From contig CAIVAX010000458.1 of the NCBI GenBank assembly GCA_903903935.1, positions 1 through 6,459 of the forward strand: DNA of 6,459 nt, written 5' to 3'. How positions within the stretch are numbered: the first letter of the stretch is position 1; every line of letters begins with the position of its first letter. Shown here one piece after another: positions 1 through 6,459 of the stretch. Origin of the DNA: an uncultured Hyphomicrobiales bacterium. GTDB taxonomy: Bacteria; Pseudomonadota; Alphaproteobacteria; Rhizobiales; Beijerinckiaceae. The position numbers were made by a program, and so were the translations under genes. Under the pieces are notes generated by a model, which was not told where the DNA came from, searched no databases, and worked only from the letters and a program-made list of their open reading frames with translations.

Positions 1-610
1 GCCAATCAATAATTGGGTCGAAATGCAAAGGATTGTTCAGGCTTCGGCAGAGGTCCCTCTGACTTTCGTGCTGCGTCGAGACAATAAAGAGATATCCACG
101 ATTGCCACACCGCGTCAGCGGGATCTTGAAACAGGCTTTGGCAAGAATAGGGCAGGGATGTTGGGCGTCAGTGCCTCTAGCTTGCCTGAAGATTGGATCA
201 AGCAGGACATGGGGCTTAAAGAGTCTCTCTCGGGTGCTTTTGGGGAGACTTGGTTCATCATTTCCCGCACCAGCTCCTATGTCGGTGGGATATTTACTGG
301 CCGGGAAACTACGGAACAGATCTCAGGCCCGATTCGGATTGCCGAAGTCTCTGGCAAGGTTGCCAAGGTGGGCATGATGGCCCTGTTGAACCTTGCGGCG
401 ATTTTGTCGGTCAGCATTGGTCTGATCAACCTGGTGCCGATTCCCATGCTCGATGGCGGCCATCTTTTATTCTATATTTTCGAGGCCATAATGGGCCGCC
501 CGCTGAGTGAGAGAACTCAGGAGCTTGGTTTTAAAGTCGGGATTGCTTTGGTCGGTGGCTTGATGCTCTTTGCCACCTTCAATGACATCATTCATTTTAC
601 AAAGATTTAA
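1..610 (+). CDS. rseP: RseP-family site-2 intramembrane zinc metalloprotease, C-terminal part (5' end outside window)
   Basis: The reading frame is open from the window edge (first full codon at base 2) and gives 202 residues to a TAA stop; the family is usually about 370-450 residues, so roughly half is missing. The first ~35 residues look like the end of a PDZ domain (PINNWVEMQRIV followed by a beta-rich stretch). A conserved SGPIRIAEVSG stretch lies near residues 108-118. A hydrophobic segment then carries NLVPIPMLDGGH near 143-154, the second M50 zinc-binding motif, whose LDG aspartate ligates zinc. A final membrane segment covers about 176-194. The HExxH motif would lie upstream, out of view. 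Known family role: site-2 cleavage of membrane-bound anti-sigma factors and signal-peptide remnants in the inner membrane. The position before bamA matches the usual alphaproteobacterial order. Which anti-sigma factor it cuts here cannot be read from the window. Confidence 0.95.
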   Translation, partial: PINNWVEMQRIVQASAEVPLTFVLRRDNKEISTIATPRQRDLETGFGKNRAGMLGVSASSLPEDWIKQDMGLKESLSGAFGETWFIISRTSSYVGGIFTGRETTEQISGPIRIAEVSGKVAKVGMMALLNLAAILSVSIGLINLVPIPMLDGGHLLFYIFEAIMGRPLSERTQELGFKVGIALVGGLMLFATFNDIIHFTKI

Positions 611-625
611 CCATAGTCTGCACAA

Positions 626-648
626 TTGGGGCTCAGTCTCGTCCCCAA
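626..648 (+). other. Weak hairpin just downstream of rseP
   Basis: TTGGGG at 626-631 can pair with CCCCAA at 643-648 across an 11-base loop. It lies 16 bases after the rseP stop and has no T-run after it, so it is not a convincing terminator alone. It is the first of three stem-loops in this gap. Confidence 0.3.
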
Positions 649-654
649 GGCATC

Positions 655-678
655 TTGGAGGGGTAAAAACCTCTCCAA
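655..678 (+). other. Stem-loop in the rseP-bamA gap
   Basis: TTGGAGGGG at 655-663 pairs with CCTCTCCAA at 670-678: nine base pairs including one G-U, with the six-base loop TAAAAA. It abuts the terminator-like hairpin that begins at 680. The two may work together as a 3'-end structure for rseP mRNA. Its arm CTCCAAA (673-679) could instead pair with TTTGGAG at 769-775, so an alternative fold is possible. Confidence 0.45.
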
Positions 679-679
679 A

Positions 680-707
680 CTGCAAATCTGTGTTTGCAGC
701 TTTTCTT
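680..707 (+). terminator. Putative rho-independent terminator after rseP
   Basis: CTGCAAA at 680-686 pairs perfectly with TTTGCAG at 693-699 around the six-base loop TCTGTG, followed directly by CTTTTCTT (700-707). A stem followed by a T-rich tract is the shape of an intrinsic terminator. The stem is short and AT-rich, so termination may be partial. If it works, bamA would need its own promoter in roughly 708-820; I found no clean -35/-10 pair there. Confidence 0.5.
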
Positions 708-793
708 AAAACAGGTAGAAGTCTGCTAGAGCTTGTCAAAGGCTGGGTCAGGTTCCTCGAAACTCCAATTTGGAGCCATGAGGGGACTGAAAG

Positions 794-807
794 GTGACGA
801 AAGTCAC
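794..807 (+). other. Small GAAA-tetraloop hairpin upstream of bamA
   Basis: GTGAC (794-798), GAAA (799-802) and GTCAC (803-807) form a five-base-pair stem capped by a GNRA-type loop. It ends 29 bases before the bamA start, so it would lie in the bamA leader RNA. GNRA caps are stable and can dock into receptors or bind proteins, but no function can be assigned here. Confidence 0.3.
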
Positions 808-836
808 ACCTGCCAGGATTGGGGATCTGATTTCTG

Positions 837-3365
837 ATGGTTATTTCAACCGCGCATTCTTTCCGGCCCGTCAGCGCCCTATTTGCGTCCGGCCTTTTGA
901 TCCTCTCGACTTTGGGGGCTTTTGCCCAGTCCATTGTGGTGCAGGGTAGCCAGCGGGTCGATGCTGAGACCATCAAGGCCTATTTCCCCGGCACAGATCA
1001 GGCAGCCGTAGCTCAGGGCGTCAAAGAACTGAACGCAACGGGCATGTTCTCCAGCGTCAAAACCAGCCGCAATGGCTCTCAGCTTATCATCTCTGTGATT
1101 GAGAATAATGTGATCAACCGCGTTGCTTTTGAAGGCAACAGCAAGCTCAAGAGCGATGTGCTGGTCTCGGAAGTGCAGACACGGGCGCGCGGCTCTTACA
1201 ATGATGCGACGGTTAAGTCCGATATTGAGCGCATTCAGGAAATCTATCGTCGCGGTGGCCGCGCTGCTGCAACTGTCACATCCCGCACCGTTGCTCTGCC
1301 CAATGGCCGCATCGATGTTGTCTTCACCATTGATGAAGGTGACAAGACGGGCGTGAAGTCGATTGAATTTGTCGGCAATCAAGTCTTCTCCTCCTATCGC
1401 TTGCATAATCTGATGCAGACGACAGAGATGAATCTCTTCTCCTTCTTTAAATCGACAGATGTCTATGATCCGGACAAAATTGCTGCCGATCAAGAAGCCA
1501 TTCGCCGGTTTTATCTCAAGAATGGCTATGCTGATTTCCGTATTGTGAAATCAGATGCACGTTATGATACAGCCCAAAAGGGCTATAACGTCACCATTAC
1601 GGTTGAAGAAGGCGCGCAATATAAGGTTGGCTCGGTCAATCTGGAATCGCGTCTGCGCGATCTGTCTGCTGAGGCTTTGAAACCATCCGTGAAGCTTGCC
1701 ACTGGCGAGGTTTACAATGGTGACCTTGTCGAAAAGACGATTGACTCCCTCACACGTGAAGTCGCCCGTAAAGGCTATGCCTTCTCGCAAGTGCGCCCAC
1801 GTGGTGATCGGGATGCAGCAACGGGCCAAATCAATCTGACCTTTGTCGTCGATGAAGGTCCGCGCGTTTATATTGAACGCCTGCTGGTGCGCGGCAATAC
1901 GCGCACACGTGATTATGTGATCCGCAGAGAATTCGATATTGGCGAGGGTGATGCTTACAATCGTGCGCTGATTGATCGCGCCGAGCGCCGCCTGAACAAT
2001 TTGGGCTTCTTCAAAAAGGTCAAGATCACCAATGAACCCGGCAGCTCGCCTGATCGTGTGGTTGTTGTTGTTGACGTCGAAGATCAGTCAACCGGCTCGT
2101 TTGGAATTTCCGGCGGCTATTCAACATTGGATGGCTTTATTGCCGAAGTCTCGGTCACGGAGACAAACTTCTTGGGTCGCGGCCAATATGCCAAGGCTGC
2201 AGCGACCATTGGCCAGCATTCACGCGGCGTTGATTTGTCCTTTACCGAGCCCTATTTCCTCGACACCAGAATGTCGGCAGGTCTGAACCTGTTCTCAAAG
2301 CAATCTGATGCGTCGAGATATGCCTTCTATAAGAACTTCATCACCGGTGGTTCGCTCACTTTGGGTGTGCCTCTGACGGACGAAGTCTCTTTCTCGCCGC
2401 GCTATACGGCTTACACATCGAAGGTGACGATCCCCAACGATAAATATCAGCCTTATAATGACTGTAAGTTCCCTGTCGTCGGGGTCACGCCGGGCACTGT
2501 GGGTTCACCCTATCCCAATCCTGCAAGCCCCTCGCAATCCCCCTATACCTGCGTGACCAATGGTGAAGCCTCGCTTGCCATTCAGGAAGTTCTGGGCACG
2601 CGCTTTGCCTCGCTGGGTGGCTATGCGCTCAATTACAATACGCTCGACAATATGCGGAACCCGACATCTGGCATGTTTGCTGAAATCCGTCAGGATGTCG
2701 CTGGTCTGGGTGGCAATGCCCGCTTTGTTCGCACCTCGACCGATGTGCGCTATTATTATCCCATTAGCGATGACATTGTTGGCTTTGTCCGTGGACAGGC
2801 TGGTAATATGTTCTCCTATGGCGGCGATAAATTGCGCCTGACAGATAACTTCAATCTTGGCCCCAGTCTCGTGCGTGGCTTTGCTCCAGCTGGTATTGGC
2901 CCGCGTGATACATTCACCGGTGCAGGCTTGGGTGGCACAACCTATGCCGGCGGCACAGTTGAAGTGCAATTCCCCATCTTTGGCCTGCCCAGAGAGCTGG
3001 GCCTGAAGGGTGCTCTGTTTGCCGATGCCGGTACATTGTTCGGCTTTAAGGGCCGTACTAACTTCGGCACGCTCGCTTATCCAGCTTGCGGTCCTCAGTA
3101 TAACGGCAATGGCACACCCATTAGCGCAACCAATCCCAATGGCGGCTATGCTGTTATGATGGGCTCTTGCTTGAATGTGGTCGACTCTAAGGCTCTGCGC
3201 TCATCCGTGGGTGGCAGTGTTCTGTGGTCATCGCCACTGGGTCCGATCCGCTTCGATTATGCTTTTGCTCTGTCAAAGGCAAAAAACAAGACCTTTGCTG
3301 ACGGCACTGTTGGCGGTGGCGACATCACACAGGCCTTCCGCTTCTCTGGCGGTTCTACCTTCTAA
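837..3365 (+). CDS. bamA: BamA, outer-membrane protein assembly factor (Omp85 family)
   Basis: Central subunit of the BAM complex, which folds and inserts beta-barrel proteins into the outer membrane. The 842-residue product is close to the family norm (E. coli 810). A signal peptide spans about 1-30 with a likely cut at AFA|QS. Five POTRA domains follow, roughly 32-90, 91-168, 171-259, 262-341 and 344-416. The 16-strand barrel starts near GSFGISGGYS (420-429). The diagnostic VRGF motif of loop 6 is at 679-682, and the protein ends in a barrel sorting signal (QAFRFSGGSTF) with terminal Phe. Four cysteines sit in two inferred surface loops: C543/C572 in a Pro/Ser-rich loop (about L4) and C751/C778 in L7. 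The start is the first ATG after an in-frame TGA at 828-830; a loose GGGGA at 821-825 is the nearest ribosome-binding match. Hairpins on both sides suggest a transcript partly independent of its neighbours. Confidence 0.97.
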   Translation: MVISTAHSFRPVSALFASGLLILSTLGAFAQSIVVQGSQRVDAETIKAYFPGTDQAAVAQGVKELNATGMFSSVKTSRNGSQLIISVIENNVINRVAFEGNSKLKSDVLVSEVQTRARGSYNDATVKSDIERIQEIYRRGGRAAATVTSRTVALPNGRIDVVFTIDEGDKTGVKSIEFVGNQVFSSYRLHNLMQTTEMNLFSFFKSTDVYDPDKIAADQEAIRRFYLKNGYADFRIVKSDARYDTAQKGYNVTITVEEGAQYKVGSVNLESRLRDLSAEALKPSVKLATGEVYNGDLVEKTIDSLTREVARKGYAFSQVRPRGDRDAATGQINLTFVVDEGPRVYIERLLVRGNTRTRDYVIRREFDIGEGDAYNRALIDRAERRLNNLGFFKKVKITNEPGSSPDRVVVVVDVEDQSTGSFGISGGYSTLDGFIAEVSVTETNFLGRGQYAKAAATIGQHSRGVDLSFTEPYFLDTRMSAGLNLFSKQSDASRYAFYKNFITGGSLTLGVPLTDEVSFSPRYTAYTSKVTIPNDKYQPYNDCKFPVVGVTPGTVGSPYPNPASPSQSPYTCVTNGEASLAIQEVLGTRFASLGGYALNYNTLDNMRNPTSGMFAEIRQDVAGLGGNARFVRTSTDVRYYYPISDDIVGFVRGQAGNMFSYGGDKLRLTDNFNLGPSLVRGFAPAGIGPRDTFTGAGLGGTTYAGGTVEVQFPIFGLPRELGLKGALFADAGTLFGFKGRTNFGTLAYPACGPQYNGNGTPISATNPNGGYAVMMGSCLNVVDSKALRSSVGGSVLWSSPLGPIRFDYAFALSKAKNKTFADGTVGGGDITQAFRFSGGSTF

Positions 3366-3372
3366 GCAATTT

Positions 3373-3401
3373 TCATCAGGGCTGTGTGACAGCCCTGATG
3401 A
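3373..3401 (+). terminator. Strong perfect hairpin after bamA (terminator-like or mRNA-stabilising)
   Basis: Bases 3373-3385 pair without mismatch with 3389-3401 (TCATCAGGGCTGT / ACAGCCCTGATGA) around a three-base GTG loop: 13 base pairs, GC-rich in the middle, starting 7 bases after the bamA stop. There is no T-run on the 3' side, so it is not a canonical rho-independent terminator. It could protect the 3' end of bamA mRNA, reduce read-through into lpxD, or both. Confidence 0.55.
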
Positions 3402-3416
3402 CCGCACGCGGTGCGG
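3402..3416 (+). other. Second hairpin abutting the bamA 3' stem-loop
   Basis: CCGCAC at 3402-3407 pairs with GTGCGG at 3411-3416 around the loop GCG, starting on the base right after the larger stem ends. The 3' flank is ATTAACTT, only weakly T-rich. Stacked on the 13-bp stem it would make a compact structured element in the bamA-lpxD spacer. Confidence 0.45.
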
Positions 3417-3472
3417 ATTAACTTCACTGCGCCTGCCAGATGCGCTCAGCGGGCTAGGCGACTGGATCATGC

Positions 3473-4555
3473 ATGAGCGAACCTGTCTTCTTCAAGCCTG
3501 CCTGCCATCCCACCATAGCTGATTTGATCGCTTGGACGGGGGCCAAGATTTGGACGGCCAATACGAGCGGTGAAAGCGCTGACCTGACCCGGCAAGTTCA
3601 TAATGTCGTACCCTTGGATCAGGGTCGTGATGGCGATCTGGTTTTTCTCGACAATCCCAAATATGCGACAAGTCTGGCCAAGACCAAAGCGACCGCCTGT
3701 TTTCTCGCTCAGCGCTATGCCAATCAGCTTCCATCCCAAACAATTGCGCTGATTTCGCCAGAGCCCTATCGCGCCATTGGCATTGTCCTGCAGAAAATGT
3801 TTCCTGCCGCTGTCCGGCCGGGCTCCTTGTTTGGAACGACTGGCGTTGCCCCAGGAGCTTTTGTTCACCCGGAAGCGCGCCTTGAGGAAGATGTAACTGT
3901 TGACCCCGGTGCTATCATTGGTCCGGGTGCTGAAATCGGCTCCGGCTCAGTGATCGGTCCCTATTGCGTGATCGGCCCTGAGGTGCGCATTGGCCGCGAT
4001 TGCAGTTTGGGCGCTGGTGCAACTCTGACCCATGCTTTGATCGGAGATCGCGTCATCATTCATCCGGGCGTCAAAATCGGTCAGGATGGCTTTGGCTTTG
4101 CGATGGGCCCGCGCGGTCATTTGAAAATGCCACAGATTGGCCGTGTAATTATCCAGAATCACGTCGAGATCGGCGCCAACACCACAATCGATCGCGGCGC
4201 TAATCGCGATACAGTGATTGGGGAAGGCACCAAGATCGATAATCTTGTTCAGATCGGCCATAATGTTATCATCGGCCGCCATTGCGTGATTGTTTCGCAA
4301 GTGGGCATTTCTGGCTCGACCGAGATTGGTGATTTTGTCGCCATTGGGGGGCAGGCCGGTTTGGCGGGACATTTGCGTATTGGCACGGGCGCTCAGATTG
4401 GCGCGCAATCAGGCGTGATGAATGATATACCAGCAGGCGAGCGCTGGGGCGGTTCACCCGCGCGGCCCATGCGCGCTTTTTTCCGCTCTATTGCGGCTTT
4501 GGATCGACTTGCTGTCTCGCCCGCCAGTGAAAAGACGAAACAAGAAGAGAGCTAA
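3473..4555 (+). CDS. lpxD: LpxD, UDP-3-O-(3-hydroxyacyl)glucosamine N-acyltransferase
   Basis: Third step of lipid A synthesis in the cytoplasm: transfers a 3-hydroxyacyl chain from ACP to the 2-amino group of UDP-3-O-acyl-glucosamine. The 360-residue product is slightly longer than E. coli LpxD (341). Residues ~1-120 form the N-terminal uridine-binding domain. From ~125 to ~315 runs a left-handed beta-helix of hexapeptide repeats (many IG.G/VIG steps). Family motifs are QDGFGF (204-209), TIDRG (238-242) and QIGHN (260-264). H263 matches the catalytic E. coli His239, and H300 in LAGHLRIG matches His276. A helical C-terminal tail (~330-360) ends in a charged stretch and corresponds to the ACP-contacting region. 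ATG 3473 is supported because the next in-frame ATG upstream (3440) runs into a TAG; its ribosome-binding site is weak (GGA 3464-3466). It lies 107 bases after bamA. Confidence 0.97.
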   Translation: MSEPVFFKPACHPTIADLIAWTGAKIWTANTSGESADLTRQVHNVVPLDQGRDGDLVFLDNPKYATSLAKTKATACFLAQRYANQLPSQTIALISPEPYRAIGIVLQKMFPAAVRPGSLFGTTGVAPGAFVHPEARLEEDVTVDPGAIIGPGAEIGSGSVIGPYCVIGPEVRIGRDCSLGAGATLTHALIGDRVIIHPGVKIGQDGFGFAMGPRGHLKMPQIGRVIIQNHVEIGANTTIDRGANRDTVIGEGTKIDNLVQIGHNVIIGRHCVIVSQVGISGSTEIGDFVAIGGQAGLAGHLRIGTGAQIGAQSGVMNDIPAGERWGGSPARPMRAFFRSIAALDRLAVSPASEKTKQEES

Positions 4556-4586
4556 TCGGCTCGCAGATCAGCGCGCTCGCGCTCCC

Positions 4587-4592
4587 TATAAT
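4587..4592 (+). promoter_or_regulatory. Perfect -10-like hexamer TATAAT upstream of fabZ
   Basis: TATAAT lies in the 66-base lpxD-fabZ gap, 29 bases before the fabZ ATG, in a locally GC-rich setting. No recognisable -35 element is present 16-18 bases upstream, so this could be an internal promoter of limited strength or chance. Confidence 0.25.
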
Positions 4593-4621
4593 AGAGTCCT
4601 TGGAGGTTTGAGGAAAGGTCG

Positions 4622-5101
4622 ATGGATCAACCAGCACCCACACACACATTAGATCATGTCGCTATTTTGGATGTGCTCAGGCTATTGCCGCATCGCTATC
4701 CCTTTTTGCTCGTTGATCGCATCAAGGACATCAATGGCGATGACAGTGCTATCGGCATTAAAAATGTGACCTTCAATGAACCGCAGTTCCAGGGCCATTT
4801 TCCAGAAAGCCCTGTCATGCCGGGCGTCTTGCTGATTGAAGGCATGGCGCAAACAGCTGGCGCCATCTGTGTGCATGCGCTTAAAGCGCGCCGACCTAAG
4901 CTGGTTTATTTCATGACGGTTGATAAAGCGAAATTTCGCAAGCCCGTCGTGCCCGGTGATCGTGTCGAGTTTCATATGAAGAAACTCAATCAGCGCCGCA
5001 ATATGTGGTGGTACAGCGGCAAGGCTATGGTCGATGGCCAATTGGTCTGCGAGGCCGAGCTTAGCGCCATGTTGGTGATGGATGAAGGAACAGGCGCATG
5101 A
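4622..5101 (+). CDS. fabZ: FabZ, 3-hydroxyacyl-ACP dehydratase
   Basis: Dehydrates (3R)-hydroxyacyl-ACP to trans-2-enoyl-ACP in type II fatty-acid synthesis, in the cytoplasm as a hotdog-fold oligomer. The 159-residue length is normal for the family. [13 protein letters not shown] lies at 21-33. The active-site stretch is [12 protein letters not shown] (58-69), with H59 as catalytic His and E73 (LIEGMAQ) as catalytic Glu; the 14-residue spacing matches E. coli H54/E68. RNMWWY at 126-131 resembles alphaproteobacterial FabZ proteins. The start is well supported by AGGA at 4611-4614, seven bases before the ATG, with a second purine-rich GGAGG at 4602-4606. It overlaps lpxA by four bases (ATGA). 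Sitting among lpx genes makes sense because FabZ draws on the 3-hydroxyacyl-ACP pool that LpxA and LpxD use. FabA is unlikely, since the motifs and length are those of FabZ. Confidence 0.97.
   Translation: MDQPAPTHTLDHVAILDVLRLLPHRYPFLLVDRIKDINGDDSAIGIKNVTFNEPQFQGHFPESPVMPGVLLIEGMAQTAGAICVHALKARRPKLVYFMTVDKAKFRKPVVPGDRVEFHMKKLNQRRNMWWYSGKAMVDGQLVCEAELSAMLVMDEGTGA
5085..5090 (+). promoter_or_regulatory. Ribosome-binding site of lpxA inside fabZ
   Basis: AAGGAA lies seven bases before the lpxA ATG, within the last codons of fabZ. Together with the ATGA start/stop overlap it supports coupled translation and fixes the lpxA start at 5098. Confidence 0.6.
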
Positions 5102-5919
5102 GTGCGCATCAAGCGACATTCATTCATCCTCAGGCCTGCGTTGAGAGCGGCGCGCAATTGGGTGAAGGCGTGCACATCGGCCCCTTTTGCCATGTCGGCG
5201 CACAGGTTGTGCTGGGCGAAGGCGTCAATCTTGTCTCGCATGTTGTCGTTGCCGGCGATACGCAGATTGGGGCTGGTACGCGCATCTTTCCTTTTGCTTC
5301 GATTGGCCATGAACCCCAAGATTTGAAATTTAAAGGTGAGAAATCCATCCTGCGCATTGGCGCCCAATGCACCATTCGCGAAGGCGTCACCATGAATCCC
5401 GGTACAGAAAGTGGCGGGCTCATCACCAGCGTGGGTGACTCCTGTACGTTTCTCGCCAATTCGCATGTCGCGCATGATTGCCGCATGGGCAGCCATGTTA
5501 TTTTGTCGAATAATGTCATGCTCGCAGGCCATACACGCATTGGCGATTATGTGATCTTGGGCGGCGGCGCTGCCGTGCATCAATTCGTGCGCATTGGCGC
5601 TCACGCCTTCATTGGCGGACTGGCCGGCATTGAGAATGATGTCATTCCCTATGGCATGGCTCTTGGCAATCGTGCGGCTTTGGCCGGGCTTAATCTCATC
5701 GGCCTCAAACGTCGCGGCTTTTCGCGCGAAGCTATTCATGATCTGCGCCGCGCTTATCGTCTGCTCTTTGCTGCAGAGGGCACATTGAAAGAGCGCGTGG
5801 AAGATGTCGCAGGTGAATTTGCCAGCCATCCGCAAGTGCATGAAATTCTCGATTTCATCCGCGATGGGGGCGATCGCTCTTTATGCGTGCCGCGCGATGT
5901 GAAGGACAATGCGGCGTGA
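5098..5919 (+). CDS. lpxA: LpxA, acyl-ACP-UDP-N-acetylglucosamine O-acyltransferase
   Basis: First step of lipid A synthesis: moves a 3-hydroxyacyl chain from ACP to the 3-position of UDP-GlcNAc (or of its 3-amino analogue in some alphaproteobacteria). The 273 residues fit the family (E. coli 262). A left-handed beta-helix of hexapeptide repeats covers ~5-190, followed by a helical C-terminal domain beginning around GLKRRGFSR (202-210). Catalytic H126 lies in HVAHDC (123-128), equivalent to E. coli His125, and H161 in VHQF matches His160. G174 aligns with the E. coli acyl-length ruler Gly173, which suggests a long hydroxyacyl donor (about C14 or more) rather than C10. MNPGT (99-103) replaces the E. 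coli HRGT. The gene overlaps fabZ by four bases and lpxB by four bases, so the three are probably translated together. Confidence 0.97.
   Translation: MSAHQATFIHPQACVESGAQLGEGVHIGPFCHVGAQVVLGEGVNLVSHVVVAGDTQIGAGTRIFPFASIGHEPQDLKFKGEKSILRIGAQCTIREGVTMNPGTESGGLITSVGDSCTFLANSHVAHDCRMGSHVILSNNVMLAGHTRIGDYVILGGGAAVHQFVRIGAHAFIGGLAGIENDVIPYGMALGNRAALAGLNLIGLKRRGFSREAIHDLRRAYRLLFAAEGTLKERVEDVAGEFASHPQVHEILDFIRDGGDRSLCVPRDVKDNAA
5901..5906 (+). promoter_or_regulatory. Ribosome-binding site that decides the lpxB start
   Basis: GAAGGA lies nine bases before the GTG at 5916. The alternative in-frame GTG at 5952 has no purine-rich sequence at a suitable distance, so the upstream GTG is preferred. Confidence 0.55.
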
Positions 5920-6459
5920 TCTTCGCGGCGCAGACAGAGCCATCCTTATCTGTGGCGCCGCATATTTGTGTGCTGGCAGGTGAAAGCTCAGGCGATCATC
6001 TGGGCGCAGGTCTGATAGAAGCTTTGCGCCAAGCTCATCCCTCTTTGCGCGTCAGCGGTGTGGGTGGCCCGTTCATGCAGGCGGCGGGTTTGACCTCGCT
6101 CTATCCCATGTCGGATCTCTCGGTGATGGGCCTATTGCCAGTGCTTGCGCGCCTGCCGCTGATCTTGCGGCGCTTGAATGAAACGGTCCAAGCCATCCTA
6201 GCCCAACCGCCAGAGTGTCTGGTGATTATTGATAGTCCCGATTTCACGCATCGTGTCGCCAAACGTGTGCGCCAACATTTGCCGCATCTGCCGATCATTG
6301 ATTATGTCAGCCCCAGTGTTTGGGCGTGGCGGCCGGGCAGGGCGCGTAAAATGCGCGCTTATATTGATCATGTTCTGGCTGTGCTGCCCTTTGAACCCGA
6401 GGCTCATCGTCGCCTCTCTGGTCCACCATGCACTTATGTCGGTCATCCGCTGATTGAAA
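5916..6459 (+). CDS. lpxB: LpxB, lipid-A-disaccharide synthase, N-terminal part (3' end outside window)
   Basis: Fifth step of lipid A synthesis: a membrane-associated GT19-family glycosyltransferase that joins UDP-2,3-diacylglucosamine to 2,3-diacylglucosamine-1-phosphate (lipid X). The frame stays open to the last base, giving 181 of the usual ~380-395 residues. Family motifs are AGESSGD (21-27), GVGGPFM (48-54), IDSPDF (105-110), YVSPSVWAWRPGRA (130-143) and YVGHPLIE (174-181). The start is a GTG sharing four bases with the lpxA stop (GTGA) and preceded by GAAGGA. It adds a short leader before the beta-strand HICVLAGE that is longer than in E. coli LpxB. A GTG at 5952 would give a more typical N-terminus but lacks a ribosome-binding site. 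Unlike the common alphaproteobacterial order, no lpxI gene separates it from lpxA. Confidence 0.95.
   Translation, partial: MIFAAQTEPSLSVAPHICVLAGESSGDHLGAGLIEALRQAHPSLRVSGVGGPFMQAAGLTSLYPMSDLSVMGLLPVLARLPLILRRLNETVQAILAQPPECLVIIDSPDFTHRVAKRVRQHLPHLPIIDYVSPSVWAWRPGRARKMRAYIDHVLAVLPFEPEAHRRLSGPPCTYVGHPLIE

Noticed and set aside
733..761. TTGTCA at 733-738 as a possible -35 box for bamA
   Set aside because: No acceptable -10 hexamer lies 16-18 bases downstream (the bases there read around CCTCGAAA), so I did not list a promoter.
570..797. Small + strand open frame (75 codons) covering much of the rseP-bamA gap
   Set aside because: It starts inside rseP in another frame, reads through the hairpins, and has a composition unlike a folded protein; no supporting ribosome-binding site was seen.
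467..976. Reverse-strand open frame spanning the rseP end, the gap and the bamA start
   Set aside because: It covers two real genes in antisense, shows no domain or repeat structure, and has no good ribosome-binding site or family resemblance.
3175..3522. + strand open frame (115 codons) bridging the bamA end, the spacer and the lpxD start
   Set aside because: It overlaps both strongly supported genes out of frame and runs through the spacer hairpins; a shadow frame.
4635..4648. Short CA-rich run near the fabZ start as a phase-variable simple repeat
   Set aside because: The run is only a few CA units long and lies in the variable N-terminal codons; too short to suggest slippage-based switching.
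4990..5841. Long reverse-strand open frame (283 codons) opposite fabZ/lpxA
   Set aside because: It is antisense to lpxA, which has full family motifs and catalytic residues. The reverse frame has no recognisable domain and is explained by codon bias on the coding strand.
5952..5954. GTG as an alternative lpxB start
   Set aside because: It would give a more E. coli-like N-terminus, but no Shine-Dalgarno sequence precedes it, whereas GTG 5916 has GAAGGA and overlaps the lpxA stop.

Overview
The window is a piece of an alphaproteobacterial chromosome carrying the conserved envelope-biogenesis cluster rseP-bamA-lpxD-fabZ-lpxA-lpxB, all on the + strand. The order, moderate GC content and protein style (a BamA with cysteine-bearing surface loops, LpxA with an MNPGT motif where E. 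coli has HRGT, FabZ with the RNMWWY segment) fit Alphaproteobacteria, most likely near Hyphomicrobiales (Rhizobiales). I cannot name a genus from the sequence alone.

Layout: bases 1-610 hold the C-terminal half of the intramembrane zinc protease RseP, whose 5' part lies outside the window. Bases 611-836 are a 226-base gap with stacked hairpins; one is followed by a T-rich tract and looks like a terminator. A GAAA-loop hairpin lies just before the next gene. bamA (837-3365) encodes the outer-membrane beta-barrel insertase. A 107-base gap follows with a perfect 13-bp hairpin and a second hairpin directly after it. Then come lpxD (3473-4555), a 66-base gap, fabZ (4622-5101), lpxA (5098-5919) and the first 181 codons of lpxB (from 5916, running off the end). 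fabZ/lpxA and lpxA/lpxB each overlap by four bases, which suggests translational coupling.

The genes form one theme, building the outer membrane. LpxA, LpxD and LpxB carry out steps 1, 3 and 5 of lipid A synthesis. FabZ serves fatty-acid elongation and competes with LpxA and LpxD for 3-hydroxyacyl-ACP. BamA inserts barrel proteins, including the LPS translocon LptD, and RseP acts in regulated proteolysis at the inner membrane.

The one departure from the common alphaproteobacterial arrangement is that lpxI (UDP-2,3-diacylglucosamine hydrolase, step 4), usually between lpxA and lpxB, is absent here, so step 4 must be encoded elsewhere. I see no mobile element, CRISPR array, RNA gene or undescribed multi-gene system; this is mostly ordinary core genome with a few regulatory and structural details worth checking.
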